This document shows, piece after piece, positions 8,485-15,837 of a stretch of DNA of 64,000 nt (position 1 is the stretch's first letter; each line of letters starts with the position of its first letter). The DNA is from Allocoprococcus comes (lineage in GTDB: Bacteria > Bacillota > Clostridia > Lachnospirales > Lachnospiraceae): NCBI RefSeq assembly GCF_013300725.1, contig NZ_JAAIMM010000007.1, forward strand, positions 62,001 through 126,000, in the 5' to 3' direction. Position numbers and translations under genes: made by a program. The notes under the pieces were generated by a model that made no database searches, had not been told where the DNA came from, and worked only from the letters and a program-made list of their open reading frames with translations.

Positions 8485-8513
8485 TTGACATTATGAAAAA
8501 GAAGTGTTACTTT
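8485..8513 (+). promoter_or_regulatory. Promoter of the XRE/membrane protein pair
   Basis: TTGACA (8485-8490), 17-nt spacer, TACTTT (8508-8513), with GGAGGTG just downstream before a GTG start. Confidence 0.55.
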
Positions 8514-8534
8514 ATAAATGGAGGTGAACATAAA

Positions 8535-8756
8535 GTGGCAAAAAATATTGCGATTAAAGTGGCAAGGGCTGAAAAGGATATGACGCAAAAAGTCTTAGCA
8601 GAAGCAGTTGGTGTTTCAAGACAAACTATAAATGCTATCGAAAAGGGAGAATACAATCCCACAATAAAACTGTGTCGTAAAATTTGTCGTGTATTAGATA
8701 AACGTTTGGATGATTTATTCTGGGAGGATGATGAAGATGAAGAAAATGAAAAGTAA
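8535..8756 (+). CDS. Small XRE-family transcriptional regulator
   Basis: 73 residues that are almost entirely one Cro/C1 helix-turn-helix: MTQKVLAEAVGVSRQTIN then AIEKGEYNPTIKL, closely resembling the YgzD/PBSX-type regulators paired with small membrane proteins. The GTG at 8535 has GGAGGTG 9 nt upstream, better than the ATG at 8493, which would lie within the promoter. The C-terminus is a run of acidic residues overlapping the next gene, which starts inside it. Confidence 0.88.
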   Translation: MAKNIAIKVARAEKDMTQKVLAEAVGVSRQTINAIEKGEYNPTIKLCRKICRVLDKRLDDLFWEDDEDEENEK

Positions 8757-9189
8757 TTTAGATGAACGCCAAGAATTAAAACTTCTTAAAATTGAACATA
8801 ACGGATGTTGGCTTGCTTTTTGGGGATTGCTGATTGTAATGGCAATACAAATGATAGTGGGGAATGACAGTATTAAGAATCTTGCCGGAGAATGGGTTGT
8901 ATTTATGAGTCTTGCATTATATCTTTCAATTGATTGTATTCGAAATGGAATTTGGGATAGAAAATTGAAACCGAATCTCAAGACAAATATCATAGCCAGT
9001 AGTATTGCGGCAGTATTGGCAGGGATTATATGGTTTGGTGTTTCCTATCGGAATTACCATAAACTTATTGGTTCAATTGCAACCGGAATTATTATGTTTG
9101 TGCAGGTGGAAATCTTATGCTTATTAGCATTAATGATATCTTCTAAAATATATAAAAGAAGAGTACAGAAACTTGAGGAAGATGAGTGA
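8737..9189 (+). CDS. Small four-helix membrane protein (DUF6773-like)
   Basis: About 150 residues with four predicted membrane helices: WLAFWGLLIVMAIQMIV, WVVFMSLALYLSIDCI, IIASSIAAVLAGIIWFGV and IMFVQVEILCLLALMI. The start LDERQELKLLKIEHNGCW is shared by a family of unknown function usually encoded next to an XRE regulator, exactly as here. The start is chosen at 8737 from GGGAGG at 8722-8727; ATGs at 8728 and 8731 are too close. It overlaps the regulator gene by 20 nt. Function unknown; the pair behaves like a regulated membrane-stress or immunity unit in other genomes. Confidence 0.75.
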   Translation: MKKMKSNLDERQELKLLKIEHNGCWLAFWGLLIVMAIQMIVGNDSIKNLAGEWVVFMSLALYLSIDCIRNGIWDRKLKPNLKTNIIASSIAAVLAGIIWFGVSYRNYHKLIGSIATGIIMFVQVEILCLLALMISSKIYKRRVQKLEEDE

Positions 9190-9224
9190 TATATGAAGTG
9201 GAAAGTTGTGGAGGAATTTATAGT

Positions 9225-10181
9225 ATGAATGATAAATGTGTAGTATTGAATGCAAAGAAAATGAATTTTGACCGAAAGCTGGATTTTTCTATTTTATCTT
9301 CTGATGTTACAGTATATGAAGATACAACAGAACAGCAGCTGACAGAACGTATTCAGGGCGCAGACATCATTGTAACAAAAGAGATGCCTGTGAATGCAGA
9401 AATGATACAGAGATTCCCGGAATCAGTCAAACTGATCTGTGAGGCAGGTACAGGATATAATAATATTGATCTTGAGGCAGCACGAAAGAAGGGGATTACA
9501 GTCTGTAATATCCCGGCATATAGTACAGAACGTGTGGCACATACTGCAATCATGATGATATTGAATCTGAGTTCTGCAATGCAGGTACAGATGAAGATGC
9601 TGACATGTGGAAATCATGATAACTTTACTAAAAATCTTCAGGTTCCTCATGTTGAGGTGAACGGAAAAACACTTGGTATTATAGGTGCAGGACATATTGG
9701 CAGAAAAGTCATAAAGATTGCGCAGGCGTTGGATATGAATATACTTGTGTACACCAGGACACCAAGGGAGGATGAGAATGGTATCCGTTATGTATCGCTT
9801 GAGGAATTACTTAAGAATAGTGATTATGTTTCCATGCATTGTCCACTGACAGAAAGTACAAAACATATGATCAACAAAGAAGCTTTATCACTTATGAAGC
9901 CATCCGCGTTTATCATTAATACTTCAAGAGGTGCACTTATTGATGAAGCAGCTCTTATAGAAGCATTGGAAAATGGTACGATTGCAGGAGCCGGACTTGA
10001 TGTTCAGGAAACGGAACCACCTGAAGAAAACAGCCCTCTTTACACTATGGATAATGTCCTTTTGACACCTCATATGGGATGGAAAGGCCTTGAGACAAGA
10101 CAGCGGCTGGTTTCTATTTTGGCAGATAATATAAAGAAGTTTATAGAAGGAAATCCGATCAATGTTGTATCAGGATTATAG
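9225..10181 (+). CDS. D-isomer-specific 2-hydroxyacid dehydrogenase
   Basis: 318 residues, normal for the family that interconverts 2-keto acids and D-2-hydroxy acids with NAD(P)H. The Rossmann motif is GIIGAGHIGRKV, preceded by AHTAIMMIL; the catalytic Arg is in INTSRGALID, the Glu in GLDVQETEPP and the His in LLTPHMGW. Start at ATG 9225 is backed by GTGGAGGAA 9 nt upstream; a GTG at 9186 in frame overlaps the previous gene. Substrate could be glyoxylate, hydroxypyruvate or a branched keto acid. It may be co-transcribed with the XRE pair (35-nt gap). Confidence 0.9.
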   Translation: MNDKCVVLNAKKMNFDRKLDFSILSSDVTVYEDTTEQQLTERIQGADIIVTKEMPVNAEMIQRFPESVKLICEAGTGYNNIDLEAARKKGITVCNIPAYSTERVAHTAIMMILNLSSAMQVQMKMLTCGNHDNFTKNLQVPHVEVNGKTLGIIGAGHIGRKVIKIAQALDMNILVYTRTPREDENGIRYVSLEELLKNSDYVSMHCPLTESTKHMINKEALSLMKPSAFIINTSRGALIDEAALIEALENGTIAGAGLDVQETEPPEENSPLYTMDNVLLTPHMGWKGLETRQRLVSILADNIKKFIEGNPINVVSGL

Positions 10182-10338
10182 TATCTGCGTATTAAAAGAT
10201 GATCTGGATGGTTTTGTAGAACATCTGGAAGAATATAAGACCGCAGGAAAGATATATGCAGCAAACGTGATGGATGCTGGATTGGTTAAGAATCAAAGTG
10301 TTTTTAAAGAGGCCTATGATATGGGATATTCTATTTAA
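10162..10338 (+). CDS. Short uncertain ORF, possible gene remnant
   Basis: A 58-codon frame overlapping the dehydrogenase end, beginning ATG TTG TAT CAG and ending YDMGYSI. Composition looks protein-like (DDLDGFVEHLEEYKTAGKIY) but there is no convincing ribosome site. It may be the tail of a gene deleted at its start. I do not recognise it. Confidence 0.3.
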   Translation: MLYQDYSICVLKDDLDGFVEHLEEYKTAGKIYAANVMDAGLVKNQSVFKEAYDMGYSI

Positions 10339-10426
10339 GCTATTGAGAAATTGGAATTTGTAAAGTATCTTCCTATTTTTCTAAAGCAGATTATTGGTTG
10401 TATTTATATTAGGTTTTTAACAACAA

Positions 10427-10463
10427 TGTAACCATTGAAATTACATCTATTTTTTGATATGAT
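10427..10463 (+). promoter_or_regulatory. Rrf2 promoter with TGTAAC-N7-ATTACA operator
   Basis: TGTAAC (10427-10432), 7 nt, ATTACA (10440-10445). The -35 box TTGAAA (10435-10440) lies within it; 17 nt later TATGAT (10458-10463) is the -10. The same spaced motif recurs three times at 11013-11110, pointing to the Rrf2 protein as the binder and to autoregulation. Confidence 0.75.
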
Positions 10464-10487
10464 TATTGTCGAAGAGAGGTGTTTATA

Positions 10488-10922
10488 ATGCAGATTTCAA
10501 GCAGATTTACAATGGCAATCCATATGTTTACCTGTATAGATACATTTTCGAATCAGAAGATGACCAGTGACTTTATGGCAGCAAGCATTGGAACCAATCC
10601 GGTGATTGTCCGTAAAATATTGCAACAATTAAAGGCTGCTGGTCTTATTGAAGTTGCAAGAGGGACAGGCGGTGTGACAATTACCAAACCATTGGAGCAG
10701 ATTACATTCCTTGATGTGTATAAAGCAGTGGAATGTGCACCAGATGAAGAACTGTTTCATTTTCATGAGAATCCTAATCAGAAATGTCCGGTAGGAAAGA
10801 ATATTCACCATGTTCTTGATAAGAGGCTGTTAGAGGTACAGAGGGCAATGGAGGAAAAACTTTCAGAAATGACACTTGCTGATGTGAAAAAAGATATTGC
10901 AGTGTATACAGAGAAAGAGTAG
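10488..10922 (+). CDS. Rrf2-family transcriptional regulator (YwnA-like)
   Basis: 144 residues with the Rrf2 winged helix: MQISSRFTMAIHMFTCI at the start, then MAASIGTNPVIVRKILQQL and the wing IEVARGTGGVTITKP. IscR/NsrR members have three clustered Cys for an iron-sulfur cluster; here only Cys79 and Cys96 remain after residue 75 (VECAPDEE, QKCPVGKN), so a thiol switch or ligand sensor of the YwnA type is more likely than an Fe-S sensor. ATG 10488 has GAGAGG upstream. It likely binds the spaced TGTAAC sites in front of itself and of the following PNPOx gene. Confidence 0.88.
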   Translation: MQISSRFTMAIHMFTCIDTFSNQKMTSDFMAASIGTNPVIVRKILQQLKAAGLIEVARGTGGVTITKPLEQITFLDVYKAVECAPDEELFHFHENPNQKCPVGKNIHHVLDKRLLEVQRAMEEKLSEMTLADVKKDIAVYTEKE

Positions 10923-10930
10923 AATACAGA

Positions 10931-10977
10931 AGGCTTCGGATACGTGATTATATCATCACAATTTCCGGAGCCTTTTA
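10931..10977 (+). terminator. Intrinsic terminator after rrf2-type gene
   Basis: AGGCTTCGGA and TCCGGAGCCT arms with an inner GTGAT/ATCAC stem, then TTTTAGTTT. It separates the regulator from the next operon. Confidence 0.75.
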
Positions 10978-11012
10978 GTTTGTCATAATTAATGTAAAAC
11001 TTTTAAAGGAAG

Positions 11013-11110
11013 TTGTAACAAAAAAAGTTACAAAAAGTTTGATGTAACTGTTGACATTACATCAAACAAATGCTATAGTACAAACATAAGATGTAACAAA
11101 TGATGTTACA
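11013..11110 (+). promoter_or_regulatory. Promoter with three TGTAAC-N7-GTTACA operators
   Basis: Dyads: TTGTAAC/GTTACAA at 11013-11033; TTTGATGTAA/TTACATCAAA at 11038-11066; TGTAAC/GTTACA at 11092-11110. All keep the same 7-nt core spacing. The -35 TTGACA (11051-11056) is inside the middle dyad, spacer 17 nt, -10 TATAGT (11074-11079); the third dyad lies just downstream of the start. This placement means repression. Confidence 0.8.
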
Positions 11111-11133
11111 ACAAATTAAGGAGGTAATTTAAA

Positions 11134-11529
11134 ATGCAGAAAGTAGTAGAATTTTTACAGAAAAATCCGGTTCAGTACTTAGCAACAGTCGGAAGAGATG
11201 GAAAGGCAAAATGCCGTCCATTCATGTTCTGTTTTGAGCAGGACGGAAAGCTTTGGTTCTGTACTAACAACACAAAGGATGTTTACAAGGATATGTTAGC
11301 AAATCCTGAAGTAGAAGTTTCTGTTTCTTCGCCAGAATATGCATGGATTCGCCTTCATGGCAAAGCAGTATTTGAGGACAACAAGAGTGTAAAGGAAGGA
11401 TGCATGAACAATCCTATCGTTAAGGGACAGTACCAGACAGCAGATAATCCTATTTTTGAGGTATTCTATCTTGAAAATCCTCATGGTTTAATCGCAGATT
11501 TCTCTGGAAATCCACCTTATGAATTTTAA
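11134..11529 (+). CDS. Pyridoxamine 5'-phosphate oxidase-fold flavin protein
   Basis: 131 residues forming one split-barrel domain of the PNPOx-like superfamily: QYLATVGRDGKAKCRPFMF, LWFCTNNTKDVYKDMLANP and WIRLHGKAVFEDN. Members bind FMN or F420 and act as small reductases or flavin carriers. It is well below the length of a true PdxH and lacks its PLP-binding tail, so a flavin reductase or stress protein is more likely. It is under the triple Rrf2-type operator and directly precedes the FMN riboswitch operon. RBS AAGGAGG is 11 nt before the ATG. Confidence 0.85.
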   Translation: MQKVVEFLQKNPVQYLATVGRDGKAKCRPFMFCFEQDGKLWFCTNNTKDVYKDMLANPEVEVSVSSPEYAWIRLHGKAVFEDNKSVKEGCMNNPIVKGQYQTADNPIFEVFYLENPHGLIADFSGNPPYEF

Positions 11530-11550
11530 AGATAATTAACAGAAAAATTA

Positions 11551-11660
11551 CAGTCTTCGGGGCGAGGTGTAATTCCTGACCGGCAGTATAGTCTGCGAGC
11601 AAAAAGCTGATATGGTGCAATTCCATAACCGACGGTAAAGTCCGGATGAGAGAAGATATG
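11551..11660 (+). promoter_or_regulatory. FMN riboswitch (RFN element)
   Basis: The conserved RFN core is readable: TCTTCGGGGCGAGGTG, ATTCCTGACCGGCAGT, a GTCTGCGAGC arm, GGTGCAATTCC, CCGACGGTAAAGTCCGGAT and GAGAGAAGA. It lies directly before a terminator and the ribU gene. FMN binding is expected to favour the downstream terminator and turn the operon off when flavin is plentiful. Confidence 0.93.
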
Positions 11661-11671
11661 ATAAAGCAAGT

Positions 11672-11704
11672 CCCGCAGGAAATCCCGTCCTGCGGGCTGT
11701 TTTA
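11672..11704 (+). terminator. Riboswitch expression-platform terminator
   Basis: CCCGCAGGA (11672-11680) pairs perfectly with TCCTGCGGG (11688-11696), then CTGTTTTA. Its position 12 nt after the RFN core marks it as the regulated terminator. Confidence 0.85.
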
Positions 11705-11735
11705 AATTCAGGCATATCTCACAAAAAGGAGATTT

Positions 11736-12359
11736 ATGAGTAACAATACAGCAACTATTAAAACAAGAAAAAATTTAGTTTCTACAAGGACAATAACAAT
11801 GACAGCTCTACTGGCAGCTATATCATATGTGTTGGCTTTTTTAGAGTTTCCGGTTCCTTTGAGTCCATCATTTGCACGAATGGATCTGTCAGATTTACCT
11901 GCACTGATTGGATCATTTGCGTTTGGACCGGTTACAGGAGTGATGATAGAATTGATAAAAAATATATTACAGCTTCTGTCAACATCAACAGGAGGAATTG
12001 GTGAACTTGCCAATTTCTTGATGGGTGCATCCTATGTACTGGTTGCCGGTTTTATATACAAATACAAAAAGACAAAGAAAATGGCGATGTGGGCATGTGT
12101 TATTTCAAGCGTAGTTATGGGAATAGCCGCAGCGATTGTAAATTATTTTATTCTGCTACCCCTGTTTGAAACATTTATGCCGCTGGATCAGCTGATCGCA
12201 TCATTTGGTGAATTTCTGCCATTTATTAAGACAAAATTGGACGTTGTGCTATTCAATGCATTGCCGTTTAATATCTTAAAAGGTTTGGTGATTGGAGCAA
12301 TTGCCATGATGATATATAAAAAACTTACACCGATACTGAAAGGAGAGAATTTGAAATGA
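11736..12359 (+). CDS. ribU: ECF transporter S component for riboflavin
   Basis: 207 residues with six hydrophobic helices, the usual RibU size. Family features are TMTALLAAISYVLAF at about 21-35, the FPVPLSPSFARMDLSDLPAL loop and the FGPVTGVMIELIKNIL helix. RibU binds riboflavin and works with the shared EcfA/A'/T module encoded elsewhere. The FMN riboswitch directly upstream makes the substrate assignment firm. Its stop overlaps the next start (ATGA), so the three following genes are under the same flavin control. RBS AAAAGGAG is 8 nt before the ATG. Confidence 0.95.
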   Translation: MSNNTATIKTRKNLVSTRTITMTALLAAISYVLAFLEFPVPLSPSFARMDLSDLPALIGSFAFGPVTGVMIELIKNILQLLSTSTGGIGELANFLMGASYVLVAGFIYKYKKTKKMAMWACVISSVVMGIAAAIVNYFILLPLFETFMPLDQLIASFGEFLPFIKTKLDVVLFNALPFNILKGLVIGAIAMMIYKKLTPILKGENLK

Positions 12360-12964
12360 CAAAAATGGATTATCTCAAACTTCTTGTGGATGAAATTCAT
12401 TCAACAACAGTTGCAACGATAGGTTCAGATGGACATCCTCAGACAAGAATCATAGATATGATGTACTATGATGAAGAAGGCGTGTATTTTCTTACAGCAA
12501 AGGGAAAAGCATTTTTTGACCAGTTAATGGATCAGCAGTATGTGGCAATATCCGCAACAAAAGACAAAATTGCGGTGTCCCTGCGTGGAAAAATAAAGAA
12601 CATCGGAAAAAAGAATCTTGATATTATGTTTGAAAAAAATCCTTATATGAAGAAAATCTATCCGGGAGATACGAAAGATGCAATCGAAGTGTTTCGGTTG
12701 TATGAGGCACAGGGAGAGTATTTTGATATCAGCAATCCATCAAATATTGTGAGGGATACTATAACAATCGGGAAAACCGAAGCTGTTCAGACAGGTTATT
12801 TTGTTGGAAAAGACTGTATCGGATGTAAGTTGTGTTATTCTGTATGCCCGCAAAAGTGTATTGATATATCTTCAGTTCCGGTTACTATCAACCAGAATCA
12901 TTGTCTGCATTGCGGAAGATGTGCAGAAATTTGTCCGAAGCAGTGTATTGAGAAAAGAGGTTAA
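12356..12964 (+). CDS. PNPOx-type flavin domain fused to a 2[4Fe-4S] ferredoxin
   Basis: 202 residues. Residues 1-140 are a split-barrel flavin domain (TTVATIGSDGHPQTRIIDM, VYFLTAKGKAFFDQL). Residues 152-202 are a bacterial-type ferredoxin with two cluster motifs: Cys154, 157, 160, 164 and Cys183, 186, 189, 193. The protein should pass electrons between Fe-S clusters and a bound flavin. It overlaps ribU by 4 nt and is followed at 2 nt by the sirtuin, so it is the expected redox partner of the ADP-ribosylation pair or of its target. The physiological electron donor is unknown. Confidence 0.88.
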   Translation: MTKMDYLKLLVDEIHSTTVATIGSDGHPQTRIIDMMYYDEEGVYFLTAKGKAFFDQLMDQQYVAISATKDKIAVSLRGKIKNIGKKNLDIMFEKNPYMKKIYPGDTKDAIEVFRLYEAQGEYFDISNPSNIVRDTITIGKTEAVQTGYFVGKDCIGCKLCYSVCPQKCIDISSVPVTINQNHCLHCGRCAEICPKQCIEKRG

Positions 12965-12966
12965 TT

Positions 12967-13911
12967 ATGATCTTTAAGAAAATCAGAAAAGGGCATATTA
13001 ACTGGCAGGATTTTTTATGTAGTATTCCGGCAAGGGATTATGTATTCCAAAAGGATGCATATGAAGACCAGATTGACAGGACAGCAGAGTATATAAGAAA
13101 TGCAGACTGTGTTATAATCGGGGCAGGAGCCGGGGCATCGACAGCGGCAGGAATCCAGTATGGCGGCAAAAGGTTTACGGACAATTTTGCAGAATTTATA
13201 AAAAAATACGGTGGGCACTACATGACAGATATGTATACAGCCGGATTTTATCCGTATCCGTCCGAGGAGGCAAAATGGGGATACTGGTCAAAACACGCAT
13301 TGATGAACCGCTTTGATCCTCCGGCGTTGACGCTTTATACCGAGCTTTATGATATTGTGAAAGACAAGGAATATTTTGTACTGACAACCAATGTGGATCA
13401 TCAGTTTTATAAAGCGGGATTTGATGAAAAAAGAATATTTGCAACACAGGGAGACTATGGAAAAATCCAGTGCCAGAAAGCCTGTCATCCAAAGACTTAC
13501 GATGCAAAAGACCTGTTTCGTAAAATGGATAAAACAAGAAGAGACTGCCTGATTCCATCAGAGCTTGTACCAAAATGTCCGGTGTGTGGCGGCAATATGG
13601 CTATGAATCTCCGTTGTGATAATTATTTTGTGGAAGATGAAGCGTGGCATGAGGCAGCCGACAGGTATGCGAGTTTTCTGGAACAGAATAAAGATAAAAA
13701 GGTTGTTCTTTTGGAACTTGGAGTTGGATTTAATACGCCGATTATTATACGTTTCCCTTTTGAAAAGATGGTGCGGGAGAACTCATCATACAGCTTGATA
13801 CGTCTGAATATGGACGAAGCGGTAGTGCCGGAAAGCTTCGGGGAACGTGCAATCGGTATTGGCGGTGATATGGCAAAGACAATTGCTGATATAAGGGGGC
13901 TGGTATTATGA
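12967..13911 (+). CDS. Class M sirtuin (SirTM), probable protein ADP-ribosyltransferase
   Basis: 314 residues with a sirtuin NAD fold: GAGAGAS at 52-58 and TTNVDHQF at 140-147 (normally TQNID). The position of the catalytic deacetylase His is occupied by Gln161 (ATQGDYG), which is the mark of SirTM enzymes that ADP-ribosylate rather than deacylate. Zn ligands are likely Cys169, Cys173 and the CPVC at 204-207. Known SirTMs modify a lipoylated GcvH-like carrier encoded in the same operon. No GcvH-L or LplA2 gene is present here; instead the neighbours are flavin and ferredoxin proteins. It overlaps the macrodomain gene by 4 nt (ATGA). Confidence 0.88.
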   Translation: MIFKKIRKGHINWQDFLCSIPARDYVFQKDAYEDQIDRTAEYIRNADCVIIGAGAGASTAAGIQYGGKRFTDNFAEFIKKYGGHYMTDMYTAGFYPYPSEEAKWGYWSKHALMNRFDPPALTLYTELYDIVKDKEYFVLTTNVDHQFYKAGFDEKRIFATQGDYGKIQCQKACHPKTYDAKDLFRKMDKTRRDCLIPSELVPKCPVCGGNMAMNLRCDNYFVEDEAWHEAADRYASFLEQNKDKKVVLLELGVGFNTPIIIRFPFEKMVRENSSYSLIRLNMDEAVVPESFGERAIGIGGDMAKTIADIRGLVL

Positions 13912-14684
13912 CACAGGACGAGCGAAGAGAATATCTGATTCAGTATCTTTTAAAAGAAGAAATACGGTTTGGCAGACAGAACATTCCTACGGACAAGCAG
14001 GGGCAGGAAAATCTGCTCCGCTCACTTATGAATGTCAGACCGCCAAGACCAATCAGTAATGATTTTTTAAAAATACAGGATGAGTATCTTACAGAAAGAA
14101 ATATAGAGCGTGGAATCACGGATGTTGCCACGCTTGCATCTGTAAAATTCGATTCGAGATTATATATCTGGCAGGGTGATATTACTACTTTGAAATGTGA
14201 TGCAATCGTGAATGCGTGCAACTCACAGATGCTTGGATGTTTTTCACCGATGCATGCCTGCATCGATAATTTTATTCATACTTATGCAGGAGTTGAGCTG
14301 CGACTGAAAATGCATGAGATTATGGCAAAACAGGGACATGAAGAAGAGACCGGCAAAGCAAAGATAACATCGGGCTACAATCTTCCGGCAAAATATATTC
14401 TTCATACGGTAGGACCTATTATACAATGGGAAGTTACAAAAGAAGATGAAGCTCTGCTTGCAAGCTGTTACAGAGAGTGCTTAAAGCTTGCAGCTGATAC
14501 AGGTGTGGAATCTATTGCATTCTGTTGCCTGTCCACAGGAGTATTCCGTTTTCCGCAGCAGAGGGCTGCTGAAATCGCAACGAACACTGTAAAGCAGTAT
14601 CTTGACAAAGACAGCAGAATAAAAAAGGTAATCTTTAATGTATTTAAGGATGAAGATTTAAAGATATACAATGGATTGTTATAA
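13908..14684 (+). CDS. Zinc-dependent macrodomain ADP-ribosyl hydrolase
   Basis: 258 residues: a helical N-terminal part (1-80) and a macrodomain (84-258) with QGDITTLKCDAIVNACN at 89-105 for ADP-ribose binding and LSTGVFRFP for the phosphate loop. The insert GCFSPMHACIDN (110-121) is the hallmark of zinc-containing macrodomains that pair with SirTM; Cys111, His116 and Cys118 are the likely Zn ligands. It should remove the ADP-ribose that the upstream sirtuin attaches. It is the last gene before a strong terminator. Confidence 0.92.
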   Translation: MTQDERREYLIQYLLKEEIRFGRQNIPTDKQGQENLLRSLMNVRPPRPISNDFLKIQDEYLTERNIERGITDVATLASVKFDSRLYIWQGDITTLKCDAIVNACNSQMLGCFSPMHACIDNFIHTYAGVELRLKMHEIMAKQGHEEETGKAKITSGYNLPAKYILHTVGPIIQWEVTKEDEALLASCYRECLKLAADTGVESIAFCCLSTGVFRFPQQRAAEIATNTVKQYLDKDSRIKKVIFNVFKDEDLKIYNGLL

Positions 14685-14716
14685 GTGTCTGTTGAAATAT
14701 CCTATATACCCTAATT

Positions 14717-14759
14717 AGCAAAAGGGACAGAATAAATTTCTGCCCTTTTGCTGATTTTT
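14717..14759 (+). terminator. Terminator of the ribU-SirTM-macrodomain operon
   Basis: AGCAAAAGGG (14717-14726) pairs with CCCTTTTGCT (14743-14752), extended by CAGAA/TTCTG, then GATTTTTA. The T-run favours the plus strand; the minus side is A-rich before the stem, so it may also end the LysR transcript. Confidence 0.85.
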
Positions 14760-14777
14760 AAGTTCTAATGAATCTTT

Positions 14778-15665
14778 TTATCTAATATTTTCTATTATGA
14801 ATGACATAAATTTATGTGCTGCATTACTCAATCGTTCGTAGTCCTGATAAATGAAAGCAATACTCCACGTAATATCTTTATCATCGAATGGAACCATGAC
14901 AAGATTTCCATAAACGCCTTGATCATACATCGGCTCAAGACTTAATGCGACTCCACGCCCCTTATTTACCAGACTGATCAGTTGATTTGCATCCGATGAT
15001 TCAAAGGCGACCTTCGGTTCAAAATGATATTTTTTTGCATAATGCCACACCAGATTTTTGTAATACGATTTCTTGTCAAGCATTAGGAAATTCTCATTTT
15101 CCAGTTCTGAAAAATTCACCGATTGTTTTTTTGCCAGAGGATTATCTTTGTGCACAAAAAGATATAAGGGAAATGTTTTCACCAAAGTATATGGAATCTT
15201 TTCGCCATGCCGATTCTCTGGGATTGCAAGAAGTCCTAAGTGTGTCACGTTTTCTTCAACATATTTATCACAGTCTACGTCAGACAATTCTAACATTTCA
15301 AGTGTTATGTTTTTATATTTCTCCTGAAAATCAAACAACAACTCCGGATCAATACATCGAAATATCAATGGTGCACAACAGAATTGTAGCTTCACGGGCT
15401 GACTCTCGAAATGTTCTGTAACTTCATTTAATACATGATGATACTGCGTCACCAGAGGACTAAATTTATTTAGAAGATACATTCCTTCTTTGGTAAGGCT
15501 TATTCCTTTTACAGTTCTTTGGAATAGCTGACAGCCCAATTCCTGTTCCATGCCTGCGATACATCTGCTCAATGCCTGCTGTGAGATATAAAGTGCTTCT
15601 GCCGCTTTGGACATAGATGTGTATTCACAGGTTTTTAAGAAATATTCTATATGCTTAAATTCCAT
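14778..15665 (-). CDS. LysR-family transcriptional regulator
   Basis: 295 residues, standard for the family. The N-terminal HTH reads FKHIEYFLKTCEYTSMSKAA then EALYISQQALSRCIAGMEQE, followed by LGCQLFQRT; the rest is the periplasmic-binding-like effector domain. Start ATG 15665 has AAGGAAG 8 nt upstream; the GTG at 15674 is too close to it. It is divergent from two SnoaL-like genes and shares their control region, so it most likely activates them and controls itself. The inducer is unknown. Confidence 0.9.
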   Translation of the reverse strand: MEFKHIEYFLKTCEYTSMSKAAEALYISQQALSRCIAGMEQELGCQLFQRTVKGISLTKEGMYLLNKFSPLVTQYHHVLNEVTEHFESQPVKLQFCCAPLIFRCIDPELLFDFQEKYKNITLEMLELSDVDCDKYVEENVTHLGLLAIPENRHGEKIPYTLVKTFPLYLFVHKDNPLAKKQSVNFSELENENFLMLDKKSYYKNLVWHYAKKYHFEPKVAFESSDANQLISLVNKGRGVALSLEPMYDQGVYGNLVMVPFDDKDITWSIAFIYQDYERLSNAAHKFMSFIIENIR

Positions 15666-15688
15666 CGCTATCACTTCCTTTCACATAC

Positions 15689-15767
15689 ATTATACTACAA
15701 TTTCAAGTTGTAGCCCATACAAATTTTCAGCCATTTTTCAAATGTGCCGACTGCGTTATAGTATAGT
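15689..15767. promoter_or_regulatory. Divergent control region with LysR box
   Basis: CTACAA (15695-15700), 7 nt, TTGTAG (15708-15713) is a T-N11-A type LysR dyad. It occupies the spacer of a minus-strand promoter whose -10 is TATAAT (15694-15689). For the plus strand, TATAGT at 15757-15762 or 15762-15767 is a -10 without a good -35, as expected for an activated promoter. Confidence 0.65.
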
Positions 15768-15837
15768 TACGGCAAGGGAAACGAACGATGCAAGCTCATC
15801 ATTCACCCAGGCAAACATCAGAAAGGGAGGTAACAAA

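Noticed and set aside
11134-11529. PNPOx protein as true pyridoxine 5'-phosphate oxidase (PdxH)
   Set aside because: Too short and lacking the C-terminal PLP/FMN signature of PdxH; context is flavin and redox.
12967-13911. Sirtuin read as a protein deacetylase (CobB type)
   Set aside because: The catalytic His position is Gln161 and the neighbours are a Zn-macrodomain and flavin proteins, which fits SirTM ADP-ribosylation.
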